From the NCBI GenBank assembly GCA_001604065.1, contig LVAO01000006.1, forward strand, positions 124,001 through 188,000: 64,000 nucleotides of DNA, given 5' to 3'. The translations under genes were made by a program, and so were the position numbers. Source of the DNA: Clostridiales bacterium Firm_09 (GTDB lineage Bacteria; Bacillota; Clostridia; Christensenellales; DTU072). The notes beneath the pieces were generated by a model. The model was not told where the DNA came from. It was given only the letters and a program-made list of their open reading frames with translations, and ran no database searches. This document shows positions 28,891 to 39,521 of the stretch, piece after piece (the first letter of the stretch is position 1; every line of letters starts with the position of its first letter).

Positions 28891-29214
28891 TTATTTATTA
28901 TTGAAAAGAATGTCCGCTCCCAACGCTTTTTCGACGTCTTTGGAGATTCCCTTCATGCCCAAGCCCGTCGTACCCTTCGCCGAAGGGATAGGGATGACCG
29001 CGGGATAGGCACGCGTCTTATAGCGGGCGACGATGTCGGCAATCATCTCCACGATATCCTCCGTAATGAAGATGACCGCGTATTCTCTTGCCAGTTTTTT
29101 GAGCGTCTCCTGCGCCTCAAAGGTGTTCCGGGCATCAAAGACGTCCACTCCCAGTGCTTTGAATGCAAGCACGCTGTCCTTGTCGCCGATGACCGCCACT
29201 TTGTTGTTAAGCAT
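28891..29214 (-). CDS. ntpG: V-type ATPase subunit F (NtpG)
   Basis: 107 residues with the CheY-like fold of the rotor subunit that caps the D shaft: VAVIGDKDSVLAFKALGVDV at the start, IFITEDIVEMI in the middle and PSAKGTTGLGMKGIS late. Named NtpG in Enterococcus hirae and AtpF elsewhere. Its start overlaps the ntpC end by 8 bases. Confidence 0.93.
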   Translation of the reverse strand: MLNNKVAVIGDKDSVLAFKALGVDVFDARNTFEAQETLKKLAREYAVIFITEDIVEMIADIVARYKTRAYPAVIPIPSAKGTTGLGMKGISKDVEKALGADILFNNK

Positions 29215-30187
29215 ACATCGTCCTCATCCTTTTTCTGATCTCTGCGCGGCTGACGCCGTTTTTGATGCAAACCAGCGCGATGCGCAGCATTTTGATTTCG
29301 TTCTTCTTCGCAAAATAATAGCCCGCGACAGGCGCGGCGGTAAACATATCTCCTTTCTCTTTTTTGAAGATTTCAAGAAGCGTGTTATCCTTCGCCGCAT
29401 CCAGACCCGCAAGACCCGCATCCTGATACCTTGCGGCAAAGGAAGCATAGTCCGTTCCCTTCAGGAACTCCGTCAGCTTATCCTCCGCATCGGGATATGC
29501 TTTTTCGAAGGCGGAAAGGGGAATCTTTCCTCCTGCTGCAAAGCTCGCCTCGAAAAAAGCGAAATTTGCGCCGATTGCATACGAGCGGAGCATGGCGTTG
29601 ACATTGGTCAGGTCGGCAAGGCAGACAAAGAATTTTCTTATGCCCGCATCCGTACCCTTCTTTGACAGCCTCTCCGCGATATCAGCGAACATCGCCTTAT
29701 CAATGAGTGTGTCAATCAGCCGGGGACTTCTTCTGACCTCAAATGCCTTGCGGATTTCTTTGACCGCGGCATCGATATATGGATTGATATCCGGCGAATC
29801 CGCCGTCAGCCGCTCTTTGAGCCATTGCGCATCCATTCGTCCGCCGCCCTCCAGCATCAGCGAAAGTTCGCCGCCGCCATAAAGGTTTTTTAGGATCGCT
29901 TTTACATTATGATAATCCGACGTCAGCGCAAAACATTCTATGCCGGTGCCCTCCAGCCGCAAACCTGCCAGAAAATCGTCAAGCAATCTTTGTTCGGCTT
30001 TAAGTACTGTCTCGAAATCCAGCGGGTCATCGGTTACCGTGCCGCCTCCGTAATTGGCTTCGGCGAGCACCTTGACCGCATCGGCAAGCGTCGCCGCTTC
30101 GATAAGACGCATAAGCCTTTCTTCGCTGAAGAGCGTATTCTCTTTGGATTTCGCAACCGCGTTGGCAAACAGCAGACCGTCCGTCAT
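29207..30187 (-). CDS. ntpC: V-type ATPase subunit C (d-like, rotor-membrane connector)
   Basis: 326 residues, mostly helical, in the three-lobed fold that seats the central stalk on the membrane ring. Recognisable parts are the early FANAVAKSKENTLFSEERLMRL and the late GYYFAKKNEIKMLRI with a near-terminal MRTMYA. Position between ntpE and ntpG is standard. Confidence 0.93.
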   Translation of the reverse strand: MTDGLLFANAVAKSKENTLFSEERLMRLIEAATLADAVKVLAEANYGGGTVTDDPLDFETVLKAEQRLLDDFLAGLRLEGTGIECFALTSDYHNVKAILKNLYGGGELSLMLEGGGRMDAQWLKERLTADSPDINPYIDAAVKEIRKAFEVRRSPRLIDTLIDKAMFADIAERLSKKGTDAGIRKFFVCLADLTNVNAMLRSYAIGANFAFFEASFAAGGKIPLSAFEKAYPDAEDKLTEFLKGTDYASFAARYQDAGLAGLDAAKDNTLLEIFKKEKGDMFTAAPVAGYYFAKKNEIKMLRIALVCIKNGVSRAEIRKRMRTMYA

Positions 30188-30198
30188 GGTTCCTCCGT

Positions 30199-30771
30199 TT
30201 ATCCGAACAATCTGGCAGCCACTTCGGGCTCCAGACGCTCGCGCAATTCCGCCATCTCGACTTCAAGCGACAGATTCTTTTCCATGCCGCCCGCGCTCAG
30301 TAGGATGCCTCCGCGGATATCGGCATAAGACGATGACAGCGTCAGACGGATGCCCCTCGCTTTCGCGCAGCCGTCAATAAATTCTTTGGTAATTAAGCCT
30401 GCGTCGCGTTCGCAGATTCTGACCTCGTCGCCGTCCTCCGCTTGGTTCAGCATGCCTCGGATAAGGGCAAGGTAGCGGTCTTTCGGGAGCGATGCAATCT
30501 TTTCTGCGGCTTCGGCAAAGATCCGGTCAAGCACTCTTTTTTTTGCGGCAAGCATCAATTTGCGCACCTCGAGGTTCGCGACGCTGATCCGCCTTCTGAT
30601 AATTTCTTCCCTGAGCGCCGCGGTATCCTCCATGCTCTTCTGAAGCAGGATGGACGCTTCGTTTTGGGCATCAGCAATGGTTTTCGCCGCGGCTTTGCCG
30701 CCCTCGCTCAGCGCGGTATTGACAGACGCGCGAGCGTCCTCCAGAATTTTTGCGACAATCGCTTCTGACAT
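30199..30771 (-). CDS. ntpE: V-type ATPase subunit E (peripheral stalk)
   Basis: 190 residues: an N-terminal Ala/Glu-rich long helix (about 1-100) that pairs with the small NtpF subunit, and a C-terminal globular part with the family-like DIRGGILLSAGGMEKNLSLE. Together with NtpF it forms the stator that holds the head still. Confidence 0.9.
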   Translation of the reverse strand: MSEAIVAKILEDARASVNTALSEGGKAAAKTIADAQNEASILLQKSMEDTAALREEIIRRRISVANLEVRKLMLAAKKRVLDRIFAEAAEKIASLPKDRYLALIRGMLNQAEDGDEVRICERDAGLITKEFIDGCAKARGIRLTLSSSYADIRGGILLSAGGMEKNLSLEVEMAELRERLEPEVAARLFG

Positions 30772-30783
30772 TGCGCCCTCCGG

Positions 30784-33319
<2,536 letters not shown>

Positions 33320-33321
33320 TG

Positions 33322-33639
33322 TTATTTCCTGTATTGTTCGCAATAAAAATCCGCAATCGCTTCGGCCTCTGCTGCGATATCGACACTGCGCATAAGCTTT
33401 TCTGCTTCGCGTTCTCCGATTGAAAGGATATCATCAAACCGGATCTGCGCTTCCATTTCTGCGTTTTCTGTTACTTTTTTCTTTTCGGTTTTGATTTTTG
33501 CCTTGGCATCTGCAAGAATCCGGGCTGCTTCGGCATCGGCATCAAAATTCATTGCCTTTGCTTCTTCCAGAGCGCGGGCAACCATTGCCTCAGCTTCTTC
33601 CTCCGCTTGATGAATCCGGTTGACCAACTCTTGTATCAT
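33322..33639 (-). CDS. ntpF: V-type ATPase small coiled-coil subunit (NtpF; G/H-type)
   Basis: 105 residues, almost wholly charged helix rich in Ala, Glu and Lys, which would form the peripheral stalk with NtpE. No other domain. The order ntpF-I-K-E-C-G-A-B-D is exactly that of the E. hirae Na+-ATPase operon, which supports the call for an otherwise low-complexity protein. It overlaps the rpiB end by 4 bases. Confidence 0.8.
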   Translation of the reverse strand: MIQELVNRIHQAEEEAEAMVARALEEAKAMNFDADAEAARILADAKAKIKTEKKKVTENAEMEAQIRFDDILSIGEREAEKLMRSVDIAAEAEAIADFYCEQYRK

Positions 33640-34085
33640 AGCGCCTCTCCGTTTTCGATGCGTGCAATTTTGTCCACTCTTGCCTGATGCCTGCCGCCTG
33701 CAAACGTACTGGCGAGATAGGTCTTCACGATTTCGTATGCTGTAGCAGAGTCGGTGATGCGTCCGCCCAGAGCGATTGCATTGGCATTATTATGCTCTGC
33801 GGCCATCTGCGCGCAATACAAATCCGTCACATGCGCGCAACGGATGCCTTTTATCTTATTGGCGGCAATCGAAATGCCGATGCCCGTTCCGCAAAGAAGG
33901 ATGCCCTTGTCCGCCTCTCCGGAAACAATGGCCTTCCCGACCTTGTAAGCAAAATCCGGATAATCGCAGGACGCATCCGAAAACGTGCCGAAATCCAGAA
34001 TTTCGCATTTTGAATCGGCAATTGCCTGCTTCACAGAATTTTTCAATACGATTCCTCCGTGATCGCAACCTATGGCAATCTTCAT
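33636..34085 (-). CDS. rpiB: Ribose-5-phosphate isomerase B
   Basis: Interconverts ribose-5-P and ribulose-5-P in the pentose phosphate pathway. The 149 residues carry the family start IAIGCDHGGIVLKN, the active-site loop ILLCGTGIGISIAANK with the catalytic Cys, and HNNANAIALGGR. It is the first gene of the V-ATPase transcript, with GGAGGTG before the ATG. The pairing with an ATPase operon is unusual and may simply be shared transcription. Confidence 0.93.
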   Translation of the reverse strand: MKIAIGCDHGGIVLKNSVKQAIADSKCEILDFGTFSDASCDYPDFAYKVGKAIVSGEADKGILLCGTGIGISIAANKIKGIRCAHVTDLYCAQMAAEHNNANAIALGGRITDSATAYEIVKTYLASTFAGGRHQARVDKIARIENGEAL

Positions 34086-34111
34086 GACGCACCTCCAGAA
34101 CTTATATCGCT

Positions 34112-34140
34112 ATTATAAAATATCAACACAAGTTTTGCAA
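34112..34140 (-). promoter_or_regulatory. Sigma-A promoter of rpiB-V-ATPase operon
   Basis: TTGCAA (34135-34140), a 17-base spacer and TATAAT (34112-34117) on the minus strand. A start near 34105 leaves a short leader before rpiB. Confidence 0.7.
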
Positions 34141-34249
34141 GAAATTGTCGGTTCTGGTATGTAAAAATTTAAGGATAAATATAATGTAAAAAAAATATTG
34201 ATTTCAAAATACCGCTTGGTTTAGGATATAAAAATAGCCCTTTTCTATG

Positions 34250-35233
34250 CTAAAAACAATTTCCGCCGCACGCCTTTTCAATCCTGTTCTGCAGAGATGC
34301 ATACTCCTCCGCGTCAAACCATTGCAGAAGAATAAAATCATAGACCTTTTCGGCTTTCCGCAGCGACGAAAACAGGCTTCCCATGGCGCTTTCCGGAGAA
34401 CTGCCTAATGAAAGGACGGCATATTGCCCGGGTACATCGCGCAGCAGTTCTTCCCCCGCGATGATAACGGGATGTCTGCCAGCCGAAAGCTGTCTGTTGT
34501 AAATTTCCTTCGCCGTTCTGGCATCCTTCACACCGGAAGCAGGACAGACCGGTGCATAATGTCTGTATTTCATGCCGGGAGCTTCCGCCACAAGAACTTC
34601 TCCGCCTTTGGTTTTCACTTTCCCCAAAAACGGAGCGAGCATCTCTGCCGTCACAGCGCCCGGACGCAGAATGATCGGTGTCTCTTTTGTCAGATCCAGA
34701 ACCGTGCTTTCTATCCCTACACGAGTTTTCCCTCCGTCCAGAATCATGGGGATTCTGCCGCGCATATCTTCATAAACATGTTCGGCTTCCGTAGGGCTGA
34801 TTCTGCCGCTGCGGTTGGCGGAGGGCGCCGCGACCGGCACGCCCGCACTGCGGATAAGCTTAAGGGCAAGCGGATGGTCCGGTATACGTATTCCCACTGT
34901 ATCGAGACCCCCGGTCGTTATTTTCGGGATCCCGTTCTGCTTTTTCAATACAATGGTAAGCGGACCTGGAGAAAAAATGCTCATCAGTTCGTAGGCGCTC
35001 TCCGGCACCTCCCGGGCGACATTCTTCAATTCATCTGCGCTTGCGATATGGACAATCAGCGGGTTGTCCTGCGGCCTGCCTTTGGCTTCGAAAATTGAAG
35101 CAACCGCTTTCTCGTTGGTCGCGTCCGCGCCCAATCCATAAACCGTTTCTGTCGGGAAGGCGACAAGCTGCCCCGCGCGAATCAGACTTCCCGCCTCTTC
35201 CAACAACTCCTCTTTGCCGATTATCGTATCCAT
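34250..35233 (-). CDS. ywlC: L-threonylcarbamoyladenylate synthase, Sua5 type
   Basis: Makes the threonylcarbamoyl-AMP used for the t6A37 modification of ANN-decoding tRNAs. The YrdC domain (about 1-205) has FPTETVYGLGADATN, KGRPQDNPLIVHIA and SANRSGRISPTEAEHV. The C-terminal Sua5 domain follows (about 215-327), beginning near PGMKYRHYAPVCP. The full length of 327 residues fits Sua5/YwlC instead of the short TsaC. It is 7 bases after the lipoprotein gene. In other Firmicutes ywlC is also found near rpiB. Confidence 0.93.
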   Translation of the reverse strand: MDTIIGKEELLEEAGSLIRAGQLVAFPTETVYGLGADATNEKAVASIFEAKGRPQDNPLIVHIASADELKNVAREVPESAYELMSIFSPGPLTIVLKKQNGIPKITTGGLDTVGIRIPDHPLALKLIRSAGVPVAAPSANRSGRISPTEAEHVYEDMRGRIPMILDGGKTRVGIESTVLDLTKETPIILRPGAVTAEMLAPFLGKVKTKGGEVLVAEAPGMKYRHYAPVCPASGVKDARTAKEIYNRQLSAGRHPVIIAGEELLRDVPGQYAVLSLGSSPESAMGSLFSSLRKAEKVYDFILLQWFDAEEYASLQNRIEKACGGNCF

Positions 35234-35240
35234 ATGGTAT

Positions 35241-37067
35241 TTATGTCCTTGGTGTCACATTGAAAATGATGCCATAACCGTCCCTGACACCAACGACACG
35301 ATTGACAAAGTACACACCGTCCGTCAAGAAGTTGTCAATGACAGAAATGCTGTCATATTCCGGGTTCAGAAGCACCGTGCCGTCGTTTGCCACAAGTCCG
35401 TATTTTTCGTTTTCTTTGGTAATATAGACGCCGTTCCGCAGGGAATAGACATTCTGGAGTTCTGTCAGTACGCCGGATTTGCTGATGCGGTAGAACAATC
35501 GCTTATCAAAGCTTCCGTCGCTCTTGAGCTGTATTTTTGAGCCTGTCGCATATCCGTTCACGAAAGGCGTCATTTCTACGAATTCAAAAGGTATGATTGA
35601 GCTGCCATCCACGCTCGCCGCCCCCATCATATTGGAATACTTGGAAACCGTTTCCAGATTGACGCGGTAGCCCACCAGCATTCCGTCGTTCAGGATGACC
35701 GGGTCATAAAGTTTTGTTTGCTCCAGAGGAAGCAGCAGCACTTCTGTGCCATCTGTTTTGTTGTATCCGAAATCTCTGATGCTGATATAAAAGACGGGAT
35801 CGCTGTTCTGCAATCCGATGCCATCCACCATCAGAAGCGGCATGACCAGATCTTCGGGATTGATAATCTCTGCATTCTGGTCATAAATCGCAAAGGTCTG
35901 CCCCCATTGCGCGTTGTTGTCATCGTCATAATAGTAGAAATCGTAATAGACCAGAGAATATCCTTCTTTGACCAGCGCGCTTACGGGCATGACCGGTTGG
36001 CAATACAAGGGCATTTTATCCGAAGAAAAGATTTCGATGTCGTAGTTGATTGTATTTGCCAAAGACTCCGTATACTCTGCGGAATACTTGTTTGCAACCA
36101 GCTTCACCCTGTCCGTAGCAAATCTCTTGCCGGAACGGATATTGAAACGTGTCGATTTATTGACCAGATAATAGGTCAAACCGTCGCTGTCCTTTTCTGT
36201 TTGCTCGTATCCCGTGAATTCCTTGGTACTGCGGTAAATCCCCGTTTCGATAAACCAACCGTTCGCAATATAAAAAACGCTCGTCGTCATCAAAGAAGTA
36301 TCTGTAAATCCCTCTTCCGCTTTGAATGGTGTGTATTTCCCGTTTAAGGACATTTCAAAATATCCGTTTGCATCAATTTTATCAAACAGATAATATCTGA
36401 CAATCGTGGTGCCGACTGCCGCTATATAGTTATCATACATGGAAAAGACGGTGGCCGAGGTTGTGTTGCCGATTCTGCCTACTTCCAGAAGACCGTTTGC
36501 GGTAGTATAATCGTAGACGGTCGCAAATTCGGCGGTGGTAGAAGTGTAGGTTTTATCCCCGAACATCACCATATATTTATCGTTCAAAAAAGAATATTGC
36601 GTTGTAATGCCTGTATACTCATAAGAAAATCCATATTCCCTGCCGACATGATCGCCTCTCAGCTTTACCATGCCGATTGTCGTACGCGTTGTCGCGCCCG
36701 AAGCGACCCTTTTTGCCACAATCGCAAAATTGTAGCGAACGTCAATTACATTGGCATATTTGGGTTCAAGGATAATTTCTTGTGCGGTGGCAAATCCGTA
36801 CAGATTATATACGGTATCGTCCTCTCCGGAGCTGCCTTCTATAACAATCTTTTTTTGTGTGATATACAAATCGGCGTTCTTATCATAAGAGCTGACAAAA
36901 ACATCCTTGCCAAGATTCAGACTTTCCGTCACCTCCGCGATTCCGGGTGCGCTGCCGAAATTGTTGAAATATTTGCCATAGTCAATGATTTCCTCCTCCT
37001 TGCTGCAGCCGGAGAGCAGACAGCAGAACATCATCAACGTGCATAAAATCACCAGGGCTTTTTTCAT
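35241..37067 (-). CDS. Putative lipoprotein with WG-like repeat at the C-terminus
   Basis: 608 residues. The signal has a KK start, a hydrophobic core and lipobox LSGC (Cys21), so it should be anchored on the outer face of the membrane. The rest is beta-rich with many 'Y..Y' strands, and the end has EKYGLVANDGTVLLNPEYDS, close to the WG beta-propeller repeat ('YGLID.DG....P.YD'). Weaker, similar spacings earlier suggest a degraded propeller. Function unknown. The ATG at 37067 has no Shine-Dalgarno site and coincides with the predicted transcription start. Co-transcribed with sua5. Confidence 0.7.
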   Translation of the reverse strand: MKKALVILCTLMMFCCLLSGCSKEEEIIDYGKYFNNFGSAPGIAEVTESLNLGKDVFVSSYDKNADLYITQKKIVIEGSSGEDDTVYNLYGFATAQEIILEPKYANVIDVRYNFAIVAKRVASGATTRTTIGMVKLRGDHVGREYGFSYEYTGITTQYSFLNDKYMVMFGDKTYTSTTAEFATVYDYTTANGLLEVGRIGNTTSATVFSMYDNYIAAVGTTIVRYYLFDKIDANGYFEMSLNGKYTPFKAEEGFTDTSLMTTSVFYIANGWFIETGIYRSTKEFTGYEQTEKDSDGLTYYLVNKSTRFNIRSGKRFATDRVKLVANKYSAEYTESLANTINYDIEIFSSDKMPLYCQPVMPVSALVKEGYSLVYYDFYYYDDDNNAQWGQTFAIYDQNAEIINPEDLVMPLLMVDGIGLQNSDPVFYISIRDFGYNKTDGTEVLLLPLEQTKLYDPVILNDGMLVGYRVNLETVSKYSNMMGAASVDGSSIIPFEFVEMTPFVNGYATGSKIQLKSDGSFDKRLFYRISKSGVLTELQNVYSLRNGVYITKENEKYGLVANDGTVLLNPEYDSISVIDNFLTDGVYFVNRVVGVRDGYGIIFNVTPRT

Positions 37068-37073
37068 ACCCGA

Positions 37074-37103
37074 ATTATAGCATACGGCGAACGTCTTCGT
37101 CAA
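37074..37103 (-). promoter_or_regulatory. Promoter of the lipoprotein gene, possibly giving a leaderless mRNA
   Basis: TTGACG (37098-37103), an 18-base spacer and TATAAT (37074-37079) on the minus strand. The end of the -10 box is 6 bases before the A of the ATG at 37067, which is where transcription would begin. Confidence 0.6.
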
Positions 37104-37277
37104 TCCGCTATGCTATCGCATATGGCAAAAGATGGCTGACGCTACTGCCCGCACCTGCCAGAAAAACTTTGTTTTTTGGTTCAGAAACATCATTTCCTCC
37201 TACACATATTTTCCGAAAACAAAATCCTGGCTTTTATTTCTGTACTACCGAGCCTTCATCGCCAATATACTTTCAAT

Positions 37278-37742
37278 ATGAAATATTTCAAATATACGGC
37301 GGCATTCGCAATGGCGCTCGGCGTGATGTTTTTGACCAATTACTTCATCAGCCGCTTCTCGGATTACGGCGCAACCTGGTATGCTTTGCTTGTCAAACCC
37401 TCTTTTTCACCCGCCCAGATTGTGTACGATATCGGCTTCCTCGTCTCGTCCGGTTTTGCGGTGATCTGCTGCACCTTATCGACAGTGAAGAAAGAGCTTC
37501 GCAAAACATTGGTTCTTTGGGGCACGTTTTGTATTTTTTCTGCGCTTTGGGCTCTCTCTTTGTTTGTTTGGGAATCCCTTTATATTTCCCTCGGCATCAT
37601 CTTCTCGATTATCGTCATTCTCATCGCGCTCTTCGCTTTCTATCAGAAGCATACGCAAGAATTGTGGCTTGCGATGCTGCCGCCGTTTGCATGGAACATC
37701 TATCTGTTTGCCTTCAATTACAGCTTGTGCATGCTGAATTGA
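37278..37742 (+). CDS. TspO/MBR-family membrane protein
   Basis: 154 residues with five hydrophobic helices. WYALLVKPSFSPAQIVYDIGF matches the TspO loop 'WY..L.KP...PP...F', and the last helix LPPFAWNIYLFAFNYSL matches its 'P...W..LN' region, though some usual Trp residues are changed. Bacterial TspO proteins bind or degrade tetrapyrroles and respond to stress; the role here is unknown. The ATG at 37278 is chosen from the family start; no clear ribosome site is seen, and a TTG 34 codons earlier is in frame. Divergent from the lipoprotein gene. Confidence 0.7.
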   Translation: MKYFKYTAAFAMALGVMFLTNYFISRFSDYGATWYALLVKPSFSPAQIVYDIGFLVSSGFAVICCTLSTVKKELRKTLVLWGTFCIFSALWALSLFVWESLYISLGIIFSIIVILIALFAFYQKHTQELWLAMLPPFAWNIYLFAFNYSLCMLN

Positions 37743-37838
37743 CGTCCGATCTATTTCAGACTCTTTGCTTCTCGGGAGAAAGCCTGCCGCGACAAGTTTC
37801 AATGAAGCTTTCCCAAAGGGCTGAAAAACGATGCCTCC

Positions 37839-38603
37839 TTATTTCGCCGTTTGTTTTCGGACTCTGTTCTTCACCGATCCGACATTTTCGATCACAATTT
37901 CCACTTCGTCGCCGTCCCTCATCGGCCCGACGCCTTCCGGTGTGCCGGTCATGATGATATCACCTTTCTTCAAGGTCATGATATGGGAAACAAATTCCAC
38001 CGTTTTTGCAATACCGTGAATCATATCCGCAGTATTGCCATGCTGAACGGTAACGCCATTCAAAACTGTTTTCAGATCCAGTGCCTCGGGATTGATTCCC
38101 GTAGCGATGTATTTGCCGAGAGGGCAAAAAGTGTCAAAGCCCTTTGCACGCGCCCATTGCCCATCCAGCTTTTGATACACCCTTTCCGACACATCGTTCG
38201 CGCAGGTATACCCCAGGATGACGCTGTATGCATCCTCTTTTTTTACCTTTTTGCAATCCTTGCCGATGACAATGGCAAGCTCCGCCTCATAGTCAATCGT
38301 GGTCGAGCCTTCGGGAATGATGATATCCTCACCGTCTGCGATGACGGCCGTAGGAGGCTTCAAGAAGATGGTGGGATCCGCATTGACGGTGAGTTTTAAT
38401 TCCTGCGCATGTTTTCTATAATTCGCGCCAAGGGCAATAATCTTTGACGGCTCCACCGGTGCAAGAATCTTCACCTCACCGTGATAAGGCTTCTCCGACA
38501 CCCATTTTATGTTGAAGCAGTCGCCGTCGATAAGAAAGAACCGGCCATCCTTCGCCTGCGCATAACAAATGCCTTTCTCTGTAAGAATCCGTGCAATATA
38601 CAT
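37839..38603 (-). CDS. Fumarylacetoacetate hydrolase (FAH)-family enzyme
   Basis: 254 residues with a short N-terminal domain and the FAH core. IIALGANYRKHAQEL, the metal site IDYEAELAIVIG (two Glu) and the later Asp in CANDVSERVYQ are seen, then MTGTPEGVGPMRDGDEV. Members hydrolyse or decarboxylate diketo acids with Mg2+. It is the last gene of the KduI/KduD cluster, though a 147-base gap with hairpins separates it from kduD. It might act on a 2,4-diketo acid formed from a deoxy-sugar acid, as LRA6 does in rhamnose breakdown, but the substrate is not shown by the sequence. GAGGT precedes the ATG. Confidence 0.85.
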   Translation of the reverse strand: MYIARILTEKGICYAQAKDGRFFLIDGDCFNIKWVSEKPYHGEVKILAPVEPSKIIALGANYRKHAQELKLTVNADPTIFLKPPTAVIADGEDIIIPEGSTTIDYEAELAIVIGKDCKKVKKEDAYSVILGYTCANDVSERVYQKLDGQWARAKGFDTFCPLGKYIATGINPEALDLKTVLNGVTVQHGNTADMIHGIAKTVEFVSHIMTLKKGDIIMTGTPEGVGPMRDGDEVEIVIENVGSVKNRVRKQTAK

Positions 38604-38702
38604 AGTGACCTCTCTTTATTGCAGACAATATCTGATGCCGCCTCCGCGGCGGTTAGAACAGGATGCACGCGGATAACGGATCCATGAAATCCGGCAAACA
38701 AA

Positions 38703-38719
38703 ATTGCATCAAATGCAAT
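38703..38719. repeat. Perfect inverted repeat between kduD and the FAH gene
   Basis: ATTGCAT-CAA-ATGCAAT is a 7-bp perfect inverted repeat followed, on the minus strand, by TTTGTTT. The same gap also holds a GC-rich inverted repeat near 38640-38653. The first could be a weak terminator or a protein site that lowers expression of the last gene. Confidence 0.4.
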
Positions 38720-38750
38720 CGGGCAGGTTCGCTAGCGCGGTCGTTTGGAA

Positions 38751-39506
38751 TTACCTTCCCAACCAACCGCCATCCACCGCTATCGTAAACCCTGTCACAT
38801 AATCGCTTGCCGCAGAGGCAAGAAAGACGCCCGCTCCCATAATGTCCTCCGGCGTTCCCCATCTTCCGGCAGGGATGCGCTCCAGGATTGCTTTTGAGCG
38901 GTCGGGGTCGTTTCGAAGCGCTTCTGTATTATTGGTAACCATATAGCCCGGCGCGATTGCATTGACCTGAATATTGTATTTTGCCCATTCGTTGGCAAGT
39001 GTCATGGTCAGACCCTTGACCGCGCTTTTACTGGAGGTATAGCTCGGCACACGGATACCGCCCTGAAAGGACAGCAGGCTTGCGACATTGATGATTTTGC
39101 CTCCTCTCCCTTGTGCAACCATTGCATTGGCGGCAGCCTGAGAAAGAAAGAAAAGCGACTTCAGATTGACATTCATCACTTCATCCCAATCTTTTTCGGA
39201 AAAAACCAGACTGTCGTTTCTTTTGATGATACCGGCATTGTTGACAAGAATGTCAACCGAACCGTATCTTTCGAGGGCGGCCCCGATGATATCCTTCGCG
39301 CAATGGGGATCGGACAAATCTGCAATCATGTAATCAAATTTCTCCTTCCCGATCTTTGCAAGGGTATCCTCGCTGTCTCTTCGCCCGACACCCAGCACCT
39401 TTGCCCCTGCCTCTGCAAGCGCCACGCAGAAACCCTGTCCGAGACCGGTATTGCTGCCGGTCACAATCGCCACTTTGCCGTCCAGACGGAACTTATCCAA
39501 AATCAT
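38751..39506 (-). CDS. kduD: 2-dehydro-3-deoxy-D-gluconate 5-dehydrogenase (KduD), SDR family
   Basis: Reduces 2,5-diketo-3-deoxygluconate to 2-keto-3-deoxygluconate with NAD(P)H in pectin breakdown. The 251 residues show the SDR cofactor loop TGSNTGLGQGF, NNAG at about 90, the catalytic Tyr/Lys in YTSSKSAVKG, and the start FRLDGKVAIVTG typical of KduD. 15 bases after kduI with a GGAGGAG site. The related L-KDR 4-dehydrogenase is a less likely alternative. Confidence 0.9.
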   Translation of the reverse strand: MILDKFRLDGKVAIVTGSNTGLGQGFCVALAEAGAKVLGVGRRDSEDTLAKIGKEKFDYMIADLSDPHCAKDIIGAALERYGSVDILVNNAGIIKRNDSLVFSEKDWDEVMNVNLKSLFFLSQAAANAMVAQGRGGKIINVASLLSFQGGIRVPSYTSSKSAVKGLTMTLANEWAKYNIQVNAIAPGYMVTNNTEALRNDPDRSKAILERIPAGRWGTPEDIMGAGVFLASAASDYVTGFTIAVDGGWLGR

Positions 39507-39521
39507 TTTATACTCCTCCGA

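Noticed and set aside
37774-37813. GGGAGAAAGC/GCTTTCCC inverted repeat between the TspO and FAH genes as a terminator
   Set aside because: The loop is long, the arms are uneven and there is no T-run on either side.
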